64,000 bases of DNA, taken from Isoetes taiwanensis. Its lineage: Eukaryota; Streptophyta; Lycopodiopsida; Isoetales; Isoetaceae. The notes below the pieces were generated by a model. It was not told the origin of the DNA, did not search any database, and saw nothing but the letters and a program-made list of their open reading frames with translations. The stretch is taken from positions 11,842,109 through 11,906,108 of the forward strand of contig JAJEKV010000004.1 in NCBI GenBank assembly GCA_021234155.1. Direction: 5' to 3'. This document shows, piece after piece, positions 12,714 through 25,257 of the stretch (position 1 is its first letter; every line of letters starts with the position of its first letter). Position numbers and translations under genes: made by a program.

Positions 12714-13316
12714 GGCCAGGCCTACACTACAGAACAGAACAAGTTGCTTCTTCGATGTCAACTTTAACAAACCATACCTTGATAATGAGGCACAAGTACT
12801 TCTAAACAACTGTGAACATGTACGCTCCTACATACATATCCAACTTTAAATTTTAGTCGATACACAAGTTTGACGGGAAGCTTCTTTCACCAAGTTTTCT
12901 TCTTTCCCAACCAACACGACAAAATATGATGGTATGTCGTATAAAATGCATCAATGAGACACCTAATATATCAAGGCGATGGGCACATCGAAGTAACCAT
13001 TGTGCAACTATTGTGCAAGTTATTGCAGTTGATGGGCTTCGACGAAGAAGGAAAACATGAGGTTTTCACCCTCCAAATGGAACATCTCCATAACGCCTCA
13101 TCTAGGAAAGTGATCATGCCTTGACTGAATGATTAGACAATGGCTTAAGTTGATAGAAGCCATTCTATGTTATAAAGTTATGGTGAATGTATGTATGTCA
13201 AGCATTAAACCCTAGTCGTGCTGAACGACGGTAATTGTGCTATGTGTAAATAGTATATTATAGTTTTAGATCCAAGATGGACTGCATTATGGTTGGAGTA
13301 GATTGTGGTTTTATAT
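12714..13316. other. no gene seen
   Basis: AT-rich, no convincing coding frame or RNA gene. Confidence 0.4.
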
Positions 13317-13768
13317 TACACAAACCATTAACATACAACTAACATTATTAACACAAACCATTGCATTTGACACATTTAAATTAAAATCCCCCTTAAACCC
13401 CCTTTGGTTTGGGTGCATATTCACACGGGGGTTACGTAGGGCAGAGAGAGCCTCAAAAATTTTACAATGCATGTACAAAATTAACACAAATAAGTACATT
13501 CTCTCAAACCTTATAGTATTTTGCAAACCTTAATATACAGTATACAAAAACTTGTACATGCATACCCCACAAACGAGGATCGTTATGTACGGTCCAGATC
13601 TTGGAATAAAGGGCAAATATGCCCATCCGACAGCTCTCGTTGCCCGAAGTAACCCCCCGTGTGAATATGCACCCAAACCAAAGGGGGTTTAAGGGGGATT
13701 TTAATTTAAATGTGTCAAATGCAATGGTTTATGTTAATAATGTTAGTTGTATGTTAATGGTTTGTGTT
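13317..13768. mobile_element. foldback element with about 115-bp inverted arms
   Basis: Left arm 13317-13433 starts ACACAAACCATTAACATACA and runs through CCCCCTTAAACCCCCTTTGG to TTCACACGGGGG. The right arm 13650-13768 is its near-perfect reverse complement. The loop is about 215 bp. Arms this long are typical of foldback or Mutator-like non-autonomous elements. No target-site duplication is obvious, so the superfamily is not assigned. Confidence 0.75.
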
Positions 13769-13783
13769 AACTAAAAAAAATTT

Positions 13784-13800
13784 TGGCCCCTTCGGGGCCT
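13784..13800. other. perfect GC hairpin GGCCCC-TTC-GGGGCC
   Basis: A six-base-pair perfect stem with a three-base loop after an AAAAAAAATTTT stretch, 15 bp outside the foldback element. It looks like the GC hairpin at LINE 3' ends but lacks the flanking LINE sequence. Function unknown. Confidence 0.5.
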
Positions 13801-14025
13801 TAAGGATGGTGTAAGGGTGTAGATATAGATATTATCTAATACTCTAATTATGGATGGTATATCATAGCCTCACAAATCTAACAAACTAGAGGTGCTCAAA
13901 TTATGGAAACGAAAACATTGCATAGAATTAGATAGAATTTATTAATAATGAACAAACAGTTAAATCCTCGTTGTTTTTTCTCCAAGTTGTTCCTTCACAT
14001 AAATCTTACAAAATGTAACAAGTAT

Positions 14026-15193
14026 ATGTAGCAAAATAACAGGGGGTTCCAGGGGGATTTGATATAGATATAATTCTTGAAACCATAGACCATATCCCTA
14101 AAACAATTCAATGGGTTATTATAAAAAAAAAACATAGATTTAAGATAAAAAATAGTCACATTAGCTCACTAGTTAGATTGGTTAAAGTAGTCTTATTAGG
14201 ACATTGAGTTATTTTAGTAGAGGTTCGAATCCCCGTATTTCATATTCTAAAAGCTTAAATGAAACCGTATAGAGGCATGATATACCATCAAAACCTTAGG
14301 CAAACTCGTATTCGACATCTTAAAATCATAGGCGTCCCCAATCATAATTGAGCATAATCGAAACGAGAGGTGTCCAGAGGCTCCAACATACTGATCCTGG
14401 GCGTAGGATTGGCAGAATCCGACGCACGTGGTAGTCCAGGTGCACCTCGTTTAGAATATGTAGCAAAATAACTTGGGGGTTCGGGGATTTGATATAGATA
14501 TAATTCTTGAAACCATAGACCATATCCCTAAAACAATTCAATGGGTTATTATAAAAAAAAAACATAGATTTAAGATAAAAAATAGTCACATTAGCTCACT
14601 AGTTAGATTGGTTAAAGTAGTCTTATTAGGACATTGAGTTATTTTAGTAGAGGTTCGAATCCCCGTATTTCATATTCTAAAAGAGGCTCCAACATACAGT
14701 CTGGGCCGTAGGATTGACAGATCCGACGACTGTGGTAGTCCAGGGTGCACCTCGTTTAGAATATGTAGCAAAATAACAGGGGGTTCCAGGGGGATTTGAT
14801 ATAGATATAATTCTTGAAACCATAGACCATATCCCTAAAACAATTCAATGGGTTATTATAAAAAAAAACATAGATTTAAGATAAAAAATAGTCACATTAG
14901 CTCACTAGTTAGATTGGTTAAAGTAGTCTTATTAGGACATTGAGTTATTTTAGTAGAGGTTCGAATCCCCGTATTTCATATTCTAAAAGCTTAAATGAAA
15001 CCGTATAGAGGCATGATATACCATCAAAACCTTAGGCAAACTCGTATTCGACATCTTAAAATCATAGGCGTCCCCAATCATAATTGAGCATAATCGAAAC
15101 GAGAGGTGTCCAGAGGCTCCAACATACAGTCTGGGCCGTAGGATTGACAGATCCGACGACTGTGGTAGTCCAGGGTGCACCTCGTTTAGAATA
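14026..15193 (+). repeat. head-to-tail trimer of the tRNA-like 430-bp repeat
   Basis: Three units: 14026-14457 (432 bp), 14458-14762 (305 bp, with an internal deletion of about 125 bp after the B box) and 14763-15193 (431 bp). Each starts ATGTAGCAAAATAAC and ends CACCTCGTTTAGAAT. Inside each unit an A-box-like TTAGCTCACTAGTTAGATTGG lies about 40 bases ahead of a perfect B-box GGTTCGAATCC (14222-14232, 14652-14662, 14958-14968). That spacing and the 7-base loop TTATTAG on a short stem are tRNA-like. An internal RNA polymerase III promoter of a SINE-type element is the likely reading, although the tRNA-like part sits mid-unit instead of at the 5' end. Confidence 0.8.
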
Positions 15194-15912
<719 letters not shown>

Positions 15913-16479
15913 GTGAACACACGTTGTTGTGAGCAGATGATGATGATGAACAGATCAAAGCCACTTACCATCTGAGTTGTCATAATGATGATATTCATGT
16001 ATTGATTTTTTAATAGATGATGATGATGATACACCTTGTGTTCTTCTATTCATATTTTCAAGATATTCATGTATTGATGTTTAAATAGATTCTTTGTGTT
16101 TTCTGTGCTGTGTATGATAATATTATTGTTTAGAGTTATTAATGTTTCATGTATAAATAAGATACATCCAAAAAGGTGTGTTGGTTTGTTTATTTGATAG
16201 ATATCAAATAGGTGTTAGGTACAAATTCAAGGATTTGAATTTGAATTTTGCATTTAATATTAAAGCAATTTTGGATCTATGTCTTATGTGGTAGAGTAGT
16301 TGTGGATCTATGTCCTACCAATAGCATAAAAACCCTAAATCTATCAATCTCACACCAATATCCCACATGCCAAAGAAGCAAAAGTAGCAAGTGTATATAA
16401 GATGCACCTAGAAGTGATTAAGTATCATGTGGTTGGGCCTTGTTGACAAACCTTTGGAGATATTCAAGGGGATGGACCT

Positions 16480-17260
16480 GTGGTGCGTGTGGGGGATGCC
16501 CTACAATTAGTGGAGCCACATTGGTCTGAGTTCTAACGACCTTGAATCGGATGTAATTCCGAGCCACATTGGTCCGAGTTTTAGCGGCCTCGAATCGGAT
16601 ATAATTCGTGGGTTCTCTTTAAACGGAGATTTACGGAAATAGGTCGAATCGGATATAATTTGTGGGTTCTCTTTAAACGGAAATTTACGGAAATAGGTTC
16701 CAATAAAGTCGGAGTGGATATTCCACTATGATGGCTCACATGATCTAACCTCTAGGGTGTGTAACCTCGAGGGGCACCTTTGGAGTAGCCATCTAAAGGG
16801 TGTCTTAGAGAGTATAGTATAGTGTCTCTTAGATATAATTTGAGGTTTCTATTTAAACGGAGATTTACGGAATAAGTTTCAATAAAGTCAGAGTGGATAT
16901 TCCATTATGATGGCTCACATGATCTAACCTCTAAGGTGGCTACCTAGAGGGTGTGTAACCTCGAGGGGCACCTTTGGTCTAAAGGGTGTCCTAGCGGGTA
17001 TATAGTATAGTGTCTCTTGGAGGTCTTAGAGGATCGGATATAGTTTGAGGGTTCTCTTTAAATGGAGATTTATGGAAGGCAGAAAGGTGGCCGAGAGTGA
17101 GGTCGATGAGTGAGATGGGGTGCTTCCCCTCGAGAGTGAGGTCGATGAGTGAGGTGGGGCGCTTCCCCTCGAGCAGTGAAGATGAGTGAGGTGGGGGCAC
17201 TTCCCTTCGATCAGTGTGGATGAGCGAGATGGGGGCGCTTCCCCCATTGTCATTGAGGGG
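16480..17260 (+). repeat. imperfect tandem repeats and a minisatellite
   Basis: Units containing GGTTCTCTTTAAACGGAGAT, TTTACGGAAATAGG, a GGATATTCCACTATGATGGC segment and CTCGAGGGGCACCTTTGG occur two to three times between 16540 and 17070. From 17090 to 17250 a unit of about 45 bp (GAGTGAGGTCGATGAGTGAG, then CTTCCCCTCGA) is repeated about four times. Non-coding. Confidence 0.75.
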
Positions 17261-17329
17261 CTTTGCAACAGTAGACTAAGTCCTTAGAGACGTCCTTAAA
17301 AAAATATCCTTAAGAAAAAACCAACTAAA

Positions 17330-17640
17330 AAAAAAAAAAAAAAAAAAAAAAGCAAACTCAAACTCCAATTCTCTTTGTGGCTTGTCACTACACAAACTCA
17401 AACTCCACGTTAAACAAACAAACTACACAAACTCAAACCACAAACTCAAAACTCCATTTCCCTTTGTGGCTTGTTACTACACAAAACTAAACTCCACAAA
17501 CTCAAACTCCAATTCTCTTTGTGGCTTGTTACTACACAAACACAAACTCCAATTCTCTTTGTGGATGTTACTACATAAACTCAAACTTCCAATTCAATTC
17601 CAACTTTGTGTTTACAATATATTAAAAATCTGAATATTCA
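17330..17640 (+). repeat. CAAACTCAAACTCCAATTCT minisatellite
   Basis: After an A-run (about 17325-17350), units with CAAACTCAAACTCCA and TTCTCTTTGTGGCTTGTTAC recur about five times with variable spacers. Confidence 0.8.
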
Positions 17641-17705
17641 TGTCTATTATAATATATATCCATAATCTCTAAAAACTTGATTACATATACAAATAATCAA
17701 GTAAT

Positions 17706-18027
17706 GGGTAAAAGCATGTTAGGGTGTCCCTTAAAAAGTATTATTTAGTGACTAAAAAGGTACCTAAAAAGGTAGCCAGGACTGGGTACTGGGTACCTAT
17801 ATAATATCTCAATATAAGGTATGTTTTAGAGCTTTTTATATATATATTAGTCTCCGATAGCATTATCTTTATCTTAACTTTGAATATTACCATGTCCTTG
17901 ACTTTTATTTTGGATTTTTGTATTAGTTTTAATGAAAAGAAAAATGAGAAAGTACCCAGTTTTGAAGTACCTAGTGTATGTACTTTTGCAGGTTCCAAAA
18001 GTGGTACACCCTAACATGCTTTTACCC
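17706..18027. mobile_element. 322-bp MITE with 22-bp perfect TIRs
   Basis: The left end GGGTAAAAGCATGTTAGGGT (plus GT) is repeated in inverted form at the right end (ACACCCTAACATGCTTTTACCC). TAAT sits directly outside both ends (17702-17705 and 18028-18031), which looks like a target-site duplication. If the duplication is TAA, the element would fit PIF/Harbinger. No coding capacity. It lies just downstream of the C48 protease remnant. Confidence 0.8.
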
Positions 18028-18065
18028 TAATCCCTTATACTAGACACAACCTCTGGTGTAAAACA

Positions 18066-18429
18066 TCAGTTTGAATACTGTAACCAATTATGTATGGCAG
18101 TATCTTCCTCCATGATGATTTTAGCAAACATACAAATATACAATCCACATGAATAGCCATCTGATTGGAGAGGATGAGGGCTAAGATGGCACCACCGCAA
18201 ATTCTCTTTGAATTGGGTTGCTCCTGGGGAAAGCTTGGCCAAAGCTTCTATTAGTCTGTTATAAGAGAGGGAAGTCAATTCCCACGTGATCAAATAAGTT
18301 TATATTTGAATTCACAAATTGACCCCTTGCTTGTTTATGGGTATCCAATCATACTTTTGACAACCAAGGCTATCAAAGTGTAATATAAGTGGATAAGTGT
18401 AATTGCTAGGGACTAAAAGATCCAATATT
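18066..18429 (-). pseudogene. C48 (Ulp1-type) cysteine protease, C-terminal half
   Basis: Minus strand. Reading on from the 15-base target site at 18429, the frame continues as VPSNYTYPLILHFDSLG, which holds the catalytic-Asp motif of Ulp1/SENP proteases (HxDS). It then runs to CQKYDWIPINKQG. A 68-base GT-AG intron then gives LIEALAKLSPGATQ and PLQSDGYSCGLYICMFAKII. In that segment the Gln and the Cys of Q-x-D-G-x-x-CG are the oxyanion-hole and nucleophile residues. The stop is at 18066. With the His piece at 23200-23300 it forms a full His/Asp/Gln/Cys set. The gene is disrupted by the insertion 18430-23195. The family cleaves SUMO or other ubiquitin-like modifiers, and many plant copies are transposon-linked. 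Confidence 0.8.
18415..18429 (+). repeat. 15-bp target-site duplication, left copy
   Basis: AAAAGATCCAATATT, identical to 23196-23210. It flanks the retroposon and lies inside the protease reading frame. Confidence 0.93.
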
Positions 18430-19194
18430 TTTTTTTTTGAAGGCAAGATATTTAGATTTTATTGATAGAAAAACTAGTACAAGACCCTGTGACCTTATTT
18501 CAGGCTCCACAATAGGCCGGATAGGAAGAATTCAAATGCACATGATCAAACTGATAGGCAGAATTATATCATCACCATCCTGAACCCAAGCATGGCACCA
18601 GAAATACTGCAATGATTCACAAAATCAGAATCAAGGGAAGTCCCTTAATGCCCTAGAGGTAATGCCACCATTTGCTCCATCTCCGAAACTGCTAGAAGGC
18701 AGAATCAGGCAATGAGATGCTTCTTCCCGCGCGTTAACTAGGCCAGTCTCCACACTTGCTTAATGGTACTAGAGGAAGATCCTAATCAGTTCCAAGTTGT
18801 ATTACGAGTAAGATCTCACCGTCTTCCCATTAAGTAGATGCATACAAGCCTCCCCAAAGGGTGGTCCACAACCTCCGTACCTCTTCCCGCCTTCTAGTCT
18901 TGGGCTTTGCCTCCATTATACTCTACCATCATCGGCAGTCATGATGGCTCTTAGTCCTCCCGTACCTCAAGCCTCCTAGACTTCTTCCTTCAATTTTGAT
19001 CTTCTTTCACACAACCTCTTCTAGGAGCCACACCTCCTCCTAGCTGGGATAGGAGCGGGCAACATGAGAAAGCTATACACCTGACTAGAGCTCACACCCT
19101 ATACATAGAAATCTGTGCAGCAAAAACTGAACCAAAACAGTATAGCCCAATATATCTGAAGCCCTGTGTAACACCCAACCGTGCTTCAAGCAAT

Positions 19195-20525
19195 GCCTTC
19201 CCATTTGCCAGCAGCATTGGAGTTAGGCAAGGTTGTCCTCTCTCACCCACACTCTTTGGACTTTACATTGACCAGTTAGAAGCCTGGCTTGCTGCCAATG
19301 GGGGGGACGGTATACAGCGCTTGCATCAGGTCATCCGGCAGCTCATCTATGCGAATGATGTGGACCTCTTGGCCCATACACCAGAGGGCATGCAGGCACA
19401 CCTAGATGCCCTGGACACATTCTGCCAGGCGACGGACATGCGTGTCAACCTGGCCAAGACTAAGGTGGTCCTCATATCCTCCTCACATCATCCAGCACCT
19501 CCGGTGCTCACTTATCAGGGGCAGATGGTAGAGGTCACACCCAGCTACAAGTACCTGGGGGTGGAATTTCTGTCCTCAATGTATTGGGATGCATCCATTC
19601 GCCTTCGGGTGGCCTGCGCAATGCAAAACAATAGTCACAGGGCAGAGCTGTATGACTGGGGCCATCAGTCACATTTGTTCCGGGCACTGGTGGAGCCAGT
19701 TCTTCTGTATGGGGTCGAGGTGTGGGGCCCAGTGGTGTCCTTGGTGACTTGGAATGACTTAGAGCAGGTCTAGAAGGCATTTTTTACGCGGGCACTTGGG
19801 GTCAAGCCCTCAGTTCCATATCAGATCTTGTTGCAGGAGATAGGATTCATGCCCCTGCAGCATGCGGCCCTCGATAGACACATTGTTTATTTCCGAAGGT
19901 GGTTGAGATGGGCTTACACCCGGCTCCCCGACTTGGCTTACGCTGTGGGCGATCAGCATAACGACTCGGGGCTTGTTGGAAGGACAAGAGAGCCCGATGG
20001 TCGGGCGCTGGAACGTAGACGACATAGGTGCGCCCAGTTACATGCACACGTAGGGGGATAGGCCGAGGGGGTACTTGGACTCTTATTTCCGGGGAAGCTC
20101 TGCGGGACCACCATGCTCGGAATAGGTAAAAGATGGCACACTACAAACAAAGACATAAACCCCACCACGATTCGAGGCCCACGGGTCTACGTGTTCTCGG
20201 TTTGCCCATGAAGAAGCGCGGGATCATCGCGTCCATTCAACAGGGCCCACCATCTTCGGCTTGAGGCGGGTCATTGGGTTGGAGAGCAGCGCCGGGGCGG
20301 CTTTGTCGGTGTTGCCGTGGGGGTTGTTAAGGATGAAGGCCATGCCTTCCGAGTATCCGGCCTATAGTCGGTCGGGCTCGCTACATTCTCTTGGTGCGAC
20401 ACGGTCCGCCCTGCCGCACGAGCTACTCAAGACGCCATCGGTTCGATCCCTTGGCTCCTACCTCCGGGAGGTTTTGGATCTGAGACTCATCTCGCCCCAG
20501 GAGCCTACAGAGGTGCCGAGAATTC
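19195..20525 (+). pseudogene. LINE reverse transcriptase C-terminal fragment (family L, copy a)
   Basis: Plus strand. The frame reads GVRQGCPLSPTLFGLYIDQL (RT motif B region), then LIYANDVDLL (motif C, with the first catalytic Asp of YADD changed to Asn), VNLAKTKVVL, and the thumb region LVEPVLLYGVEVWGP. A single TAG at about 19772 replaces an expected Trp. The downstream domain then continues as KAFFTRALGVKPS and DRHIVYFRRWLRWA. It is shared with copies b (31.3-32.5 kb) and d (63.8-62.9 kb). 5'-truncated before the RT palm, and it ends in a (TA)n tract that has expanded at the position of GTGATTATGTATATAA in copy b. Dead. Confidence 0.85.

Positions 20526-20530
<5 letters not shown>

Positions 20531-20616
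<86 letters not shown>
20531..20616. repeat. (TA)n microsatellite
   Basis: Long uninterrupted TA array; the Ile-Tyr ORFs here are artefacts. Confidence 0.97.
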
Positions 20617-20618
<2 letters not shown>

Positions 20619-21477
20619 AGAAAATTAATCGTCCTACCACAAGTAGCATTGTTCCAGCTTTTAGCATGTTCTTACGATGTAAGGCCCTATAGTGCTCTAG
20701 ATAACCAACGATTCTACTGAGATTCTCTTGGATTCTCCTAGATTCTCTTAGAATTTTCTATTTTGATTGAGGTGCTTACCCATGAGCATTTAAAACCTTC
20801 TAAAATTATCTATTTTGGATCTATGCAACATTTTTAAAACATTTTCTATTTTTAGACTAAGGGCTTACCTTGGGCATCTAGAATATTTTTTTTTTTTCAA
20901 GATTTATATTGTACACCTTTATTATGAAACATTTTAGAACATTCTATTGTCGCTCTTTGCAAAATCTTAAAACCCATGAGCATTTAAAACCTTCTAAAAT
21001 AATCTATTTTGGATCCAGGCAACATTTTTAAAACATTTTCTATTTTTAGACTAAAGCTTGCCTTGAGCATCTAGAATATTTTTTTTTTTTTCAAGATTTA
21101 TATTGTACACCTTTATTATGAAACATTTTAGAACATTCTATTGTCGCGTTTTGCAAAATCTTAAAAAAACTCTAAGATTTCATCAAGATTTTTTTTACAT
21201 TCTCTTAGATATTATGAAGATTCCCTTAGATTCAATTAGATTTTAAGAGATTAGTTAGACTTGTATATTTTCCTAGATTCTCTTACAACTTATGAGATTT
21301 CCTTATATTCCCTTTAATTCTTCTGGATTCCCTTACATTCTAGAAATTTCTAGAACATTTTAGAACTTTCTGGAACATTTTGAAAGTTTCAAAACATCCT
21401 AGAATATTATAGTCTATTTTATCTTAATTAAAACATTACCCTTAAGTATATTTGAAACATAAAATTTTCATAGAATT
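20617..21477. other. AT-rich tandem-like DNA, no gene
   Basis: Two diverged units of about 190 bp (20770-20980 and 20970-21160) share CCCATGAGCATTTAAAACCT, TCTATTTTTAGACTAA and a T-run followed by CAAGATTTATATTG. Otherwise short TTAGATTCT-like motifs. Confidence 0.6.
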
Positions 21478-21545
21478 AATGCTTGGTCTAGTGGTTAGAG
21501 TGGGGGTTTGGGGGTTGAGGACCGTGGTTGAATCACCCCAATAAC
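21478..21545 (+). repeat. tRNA-like SINE head
   Basis: TGGTCTAGTGGTTAGAGTGG is a good A-box/D-arm, and about 35 bases downstream GTGGTTGAATCACCCC resembles a diverged B box. It is followed by A/T-rich sequence and no tRNA 3' half. Probably the 5' part of a tRNA-derived SINE and not a functional tRNA gene. Confidence 0.5.
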
Positions 21546-21589
21546 ATAAAAAATTTTAAAAGTCTTTCCTTAAGGAACGAGCATTCAAT

Positions 21590-21865
21590 ATGAGCCTTAG
21601 GATCTTAAACTCGATCAACGATCAAGATCTCATCATATAAAAGCAATATGAGCCGTAGGATCTATTACATATAATTCCCAAAGCCACGTGGACCGTAGGA
21701 TGTGTCCCCAAGCCATGTGAGCCGTCGGATCTCGGACCGACGGCCAAGATCAGATCAATCTGGACCGTAGGACCGCGGTACACATATTATATGTAAACTC
21801 CTGTGCCATCTCGGGCCGTGAGGATACGTCCCAAATCCACGTGAGCCGTCGGATCTCGAACGGAC
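21590..21865 (+). repeat. cluster of GAGCCGTAGGATCT-type motifs
   Basis: At least six variants of (T/G)GAGCCGTCGGATCT or GGACCGTAGGAT occur here, some paired with the inverted form (GATCAACGATCAAGATC). Similar motif clusters are common in plant intergenic retroelement LTRs. Role unknown. Confidence 0.55.
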
Positions 21866-21898
21866 GGTCGGATAAGCGCGACAAACATAAGAACATAT

Positions 21899-21900
21899 AT

Positions 21901-21978
<78 letters not shown>
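21899..21978. repeat. (TA)n microsatellite
   Basis: Long TA array. Confidence 0.97.
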
Positions 21979-21981
<3 letters not shown>

Positions 21982-22023
21982 GTAAAATTGGCTTCCATGT
22001 ACAGATGGTATCTTTGGTTGTTG

Positions 22024-23195
<1,172 letters not shown>

Positions 23196-23210
23196 AAAAG
23201 ATCCAATATT
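23196..23210 (+). repeat. 15-bp target-site duplication, right copy
   Basis: AAAAGATCCAATATT, identical to 18415-18429. Confidence 0.93.
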
Positions 23211-23300
23211 ACAGCTGCAGTCCAATGATTTGTATGGCGCATAGGAATAATCAAACATGCACAATGGTCCAAATCCAATCCCAGTAACAATTTGGATATA
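23196..23300 (-). pseudogene. C48 protease, catalytic-His segment
   Basis: Minus strand: LGLDLDHCACLIIPMRHTN followed by HWTAAVILDL. IIPxxxxNHW is the His-Trp motif of Ulp1/SENP proteases. The frame enters the target site (GTA ATA TTG GAT CTT TT) and continues without loss across the insertion at 18429. Upstream, the 430-bp tRNA-like repeat begins at 23329 and seems to have removed or displaced the normal acceptor. Confidence 0.75.
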
Positions 23301-23328
23301 ACAAAAAAAAAATCATTTTTATATCCAT

Positions 23329-23773
23329 ATGTAGCAAAATAACAGGGGGTTCTAGGGACATTTGATATAGATGTAAAAATAACAATTCCCAAAACCATAG
23401 ACTATATATCCCTAAAACAATTAAATAGATTGTTATAAAAAAAAAAATATAGATTCAAGATAAAAAAATATTACATTAGCTCACTGGGTACATTGGTTAA
23501 AGTAGTCTTATTAGGACATTGAGTTATTTTAGTAGAGGTTCGAATCCCCGTATATTTCATATTCTATAATCTTAGGCAAAGTCGTATAGAGGTTCAATAT
23601 TACCTCAAAATCTTAGACGAAATCGTATTTCATATTTCAAAATCATAGGCGCCTCCAATCATAAATGACTATAAGCGAAACGAGAGGTGCCCAGAGGCCC
23701 CAACATACGATCTGGGTCATAGGATCGACGAATCCGACGACTGTGGTAGTCTAGGGTGCACCTCGTTTAGAAT
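23329..23773 (+). repeat. 430-bp dispersed repeat with tRNA-like core, copy D
   Basis: Starts ATGTAGCAAAATAACAGGGG and ends CACCTCGTTTAGAAT. B-box GGTTCGAATCC lies at 23537-23547, and the A-box region TTAGCTCACTGGGTACATTGG is a slightly better A box than in the trimer. ATGTAGCA recurs immediately after the end, so ATGTAGCA may be a short target duplication or the start of a lost second unit. It sits in an intron or gap of the C48 gene. Confidence 0.8.
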
Positions 23774-23876
23774 ATGTAGCATGACATATGTATACTTGTT
23801 TTCTTGTTCCTCATCCAAATGTAGCCAGACATTTCTAAGCAAAACACACCATGCTATAAAATGGTCACAATAGAAA

Positions 23877-24088
23877 GTGTATGCAACAAATTACCTCATG
23901 AACATATCGATGATCGTATTATTAAGCCACTGTGTCTCATTGTCCGGAATATCTACTTCTGTCCTCGTTATAGTGATTGGGTTCGGCTCTGCCTTGCAAT
24001 ACACCATGGGTAGAAAGTTGTCGAGCAATTCTACTAGGAATATGCTCCTCTTCTTCAATCTATTGGTAAGGTAAATAATACAATCCAA
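23877..24088 (-). pseudogene. C48 protease, N-terminal catalytic-domain segment
   Basis: Minus strand: NRLKKRSIFLVELLDNFLPM, then TRTEVDIPDNETQWLNNTII and DMFMR, ending at a good donor (ATGAG|GTAATTTG). WLNxxIIxxxM corresponds to the conserved W-LND-x-I-N-x-Y-M start of the Ulp1 catalytic domain. It lies upstream of the His and Cys pieces in the correct order, so it belongs to the same broken gene. Confidence 0.65.
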
Positions 24089-24301
24089 GGAAACGAATGC
24101 AAAATTCGCAAAGGGAAAAGTAGTTTTAACACATTTTAGATTTCAAAGTAGATTTCAGATGTCTTAAGGCTTCTCTTCAGAGCTATGCAACCATTTTTTT
24201 TATAACAAATTAGATCTAAAATAGTTTATAGATTCTAGTAATAATCAGATCTTCTTCTTCTTCTTCATAGACACAATAAATTTTTCAGAGATATCATCCA
24301 A

Positions 24302-25004
24302 CTAATTTTCTATTGGATGATGTTGTACATATGTAGCAACACTATCATCAGAAGAAAGGCCCAACAACCATGGCTGTAAAACTTTGGTAAAATAGTGTCG
24401 ATCACGTTGCTCAAGATTGAAGGTGATAGGAGTGACTATAATGTGTCGGGCATTTTTGTAGGCTTTGTACAGATGGTCATCAACCAAGAGTGTATTGACC
24501 ACTTTATATGATCCTGCAATTGTGGTTGTACACTCTCTCCAGAATCGTGAAGTTAATATTGATTTTATTAACTTTAGTGCATGCTTTAGTGAGTTCCTTT
24601 AGACCCCATTGGAATACGAATGCACTCCTTATATCTTATGGAAAGAACCTTTTAGTTATCAGGTTCAAAATGGTACCATCAAAATCAACCCATATTGCAA
24701 TGTCAAGCTGGTTTATATACCAGCCAAGAAACTCAAGCAAACCTTTCCTGAATATTACCATCTTTGTTTTGGAAAGCATCAAAAGTTTCAGTGGTGGATC
24801 CACATTTGGTATGACATTCCTACTGGTTTGCTCGTGGAATTTTCCAAGCACACCATTGAAATCAAAGATCAATAGTTTTTTAGGCAACCTTATTCTGTTG
24901 ATGGCTGGGGATGATGCACAATCACTTCCAGGTATAACAAGATTCGTTTTCTTCTCTTTGAACAGCATGTCCCCATCAGAATTGTTAGGTACTAGTAGAA
25001 ACAA
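24302..25004 (-). pseudogene. FCP1/NIF-type HAD phosphatase-like domain
   Basis: Minus strand. The frame 25004-24636 contains KKLLIFDFNGVLG, which is the position of the DxDxT/V motif of FCP1-like HAD phosphatases (here D-x-N, so the second Asp is replaced). FRKGLLEFLGWYINQLDIAI follows, matching V-x-x-RPG-x-x-EFL. After a break (a stop at the FFP end, with an intron or frameshift at about 24550-24640), 24502-24302 reads NTLLVDDHLYKAYKNARH and ends SDDSVATYVQHHPIEN, the NTLL-DD-x-YKA C-terminal signature of plant NIF/FCP1-like proteins. The family dephosphorylates Ser/Thr, classically on the RNA polymerase II CTD. The altered motif and the breaks make activity doubtful. It precedes the C48 segments on the same strand and may be part of the same gene. 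Confidence 0.6.
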
Positions 25005-25257
25005 TAAGAAACAGCGTAAAATATTGAGAACAGAAAGAGACCGAACAGAGACTAGGAAAAAAATGAAACCTTTTATATAGGTATCTTACTTGGTTGTTTT
25101 GTGAATGATGATTGAGGTAAAATGCTATTTAACATTACATTGCCATCATCAAATTGTATTTCTTGAGCCAAGAGAGTTGCTACATATTTAAAGAATTAGT
25201 ACACTAATTTACTAACTGTAATGGAACCAAAGTGAAGGAAGAATACCTTTGGTTTTT

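Noticed and set aside
14161-14235. Functional tRNA gene
   Set aside because: Only A and B boxes and a short anticodon-like stem are present; no acceptor stem pairs, and it repeats inside a 430-bp element.
16480-17640. CRISPR-like array from regularly spaced repeats
   Set aside because: Eukaryotic minisatellites with diverged units and no unique equal-length spacers.
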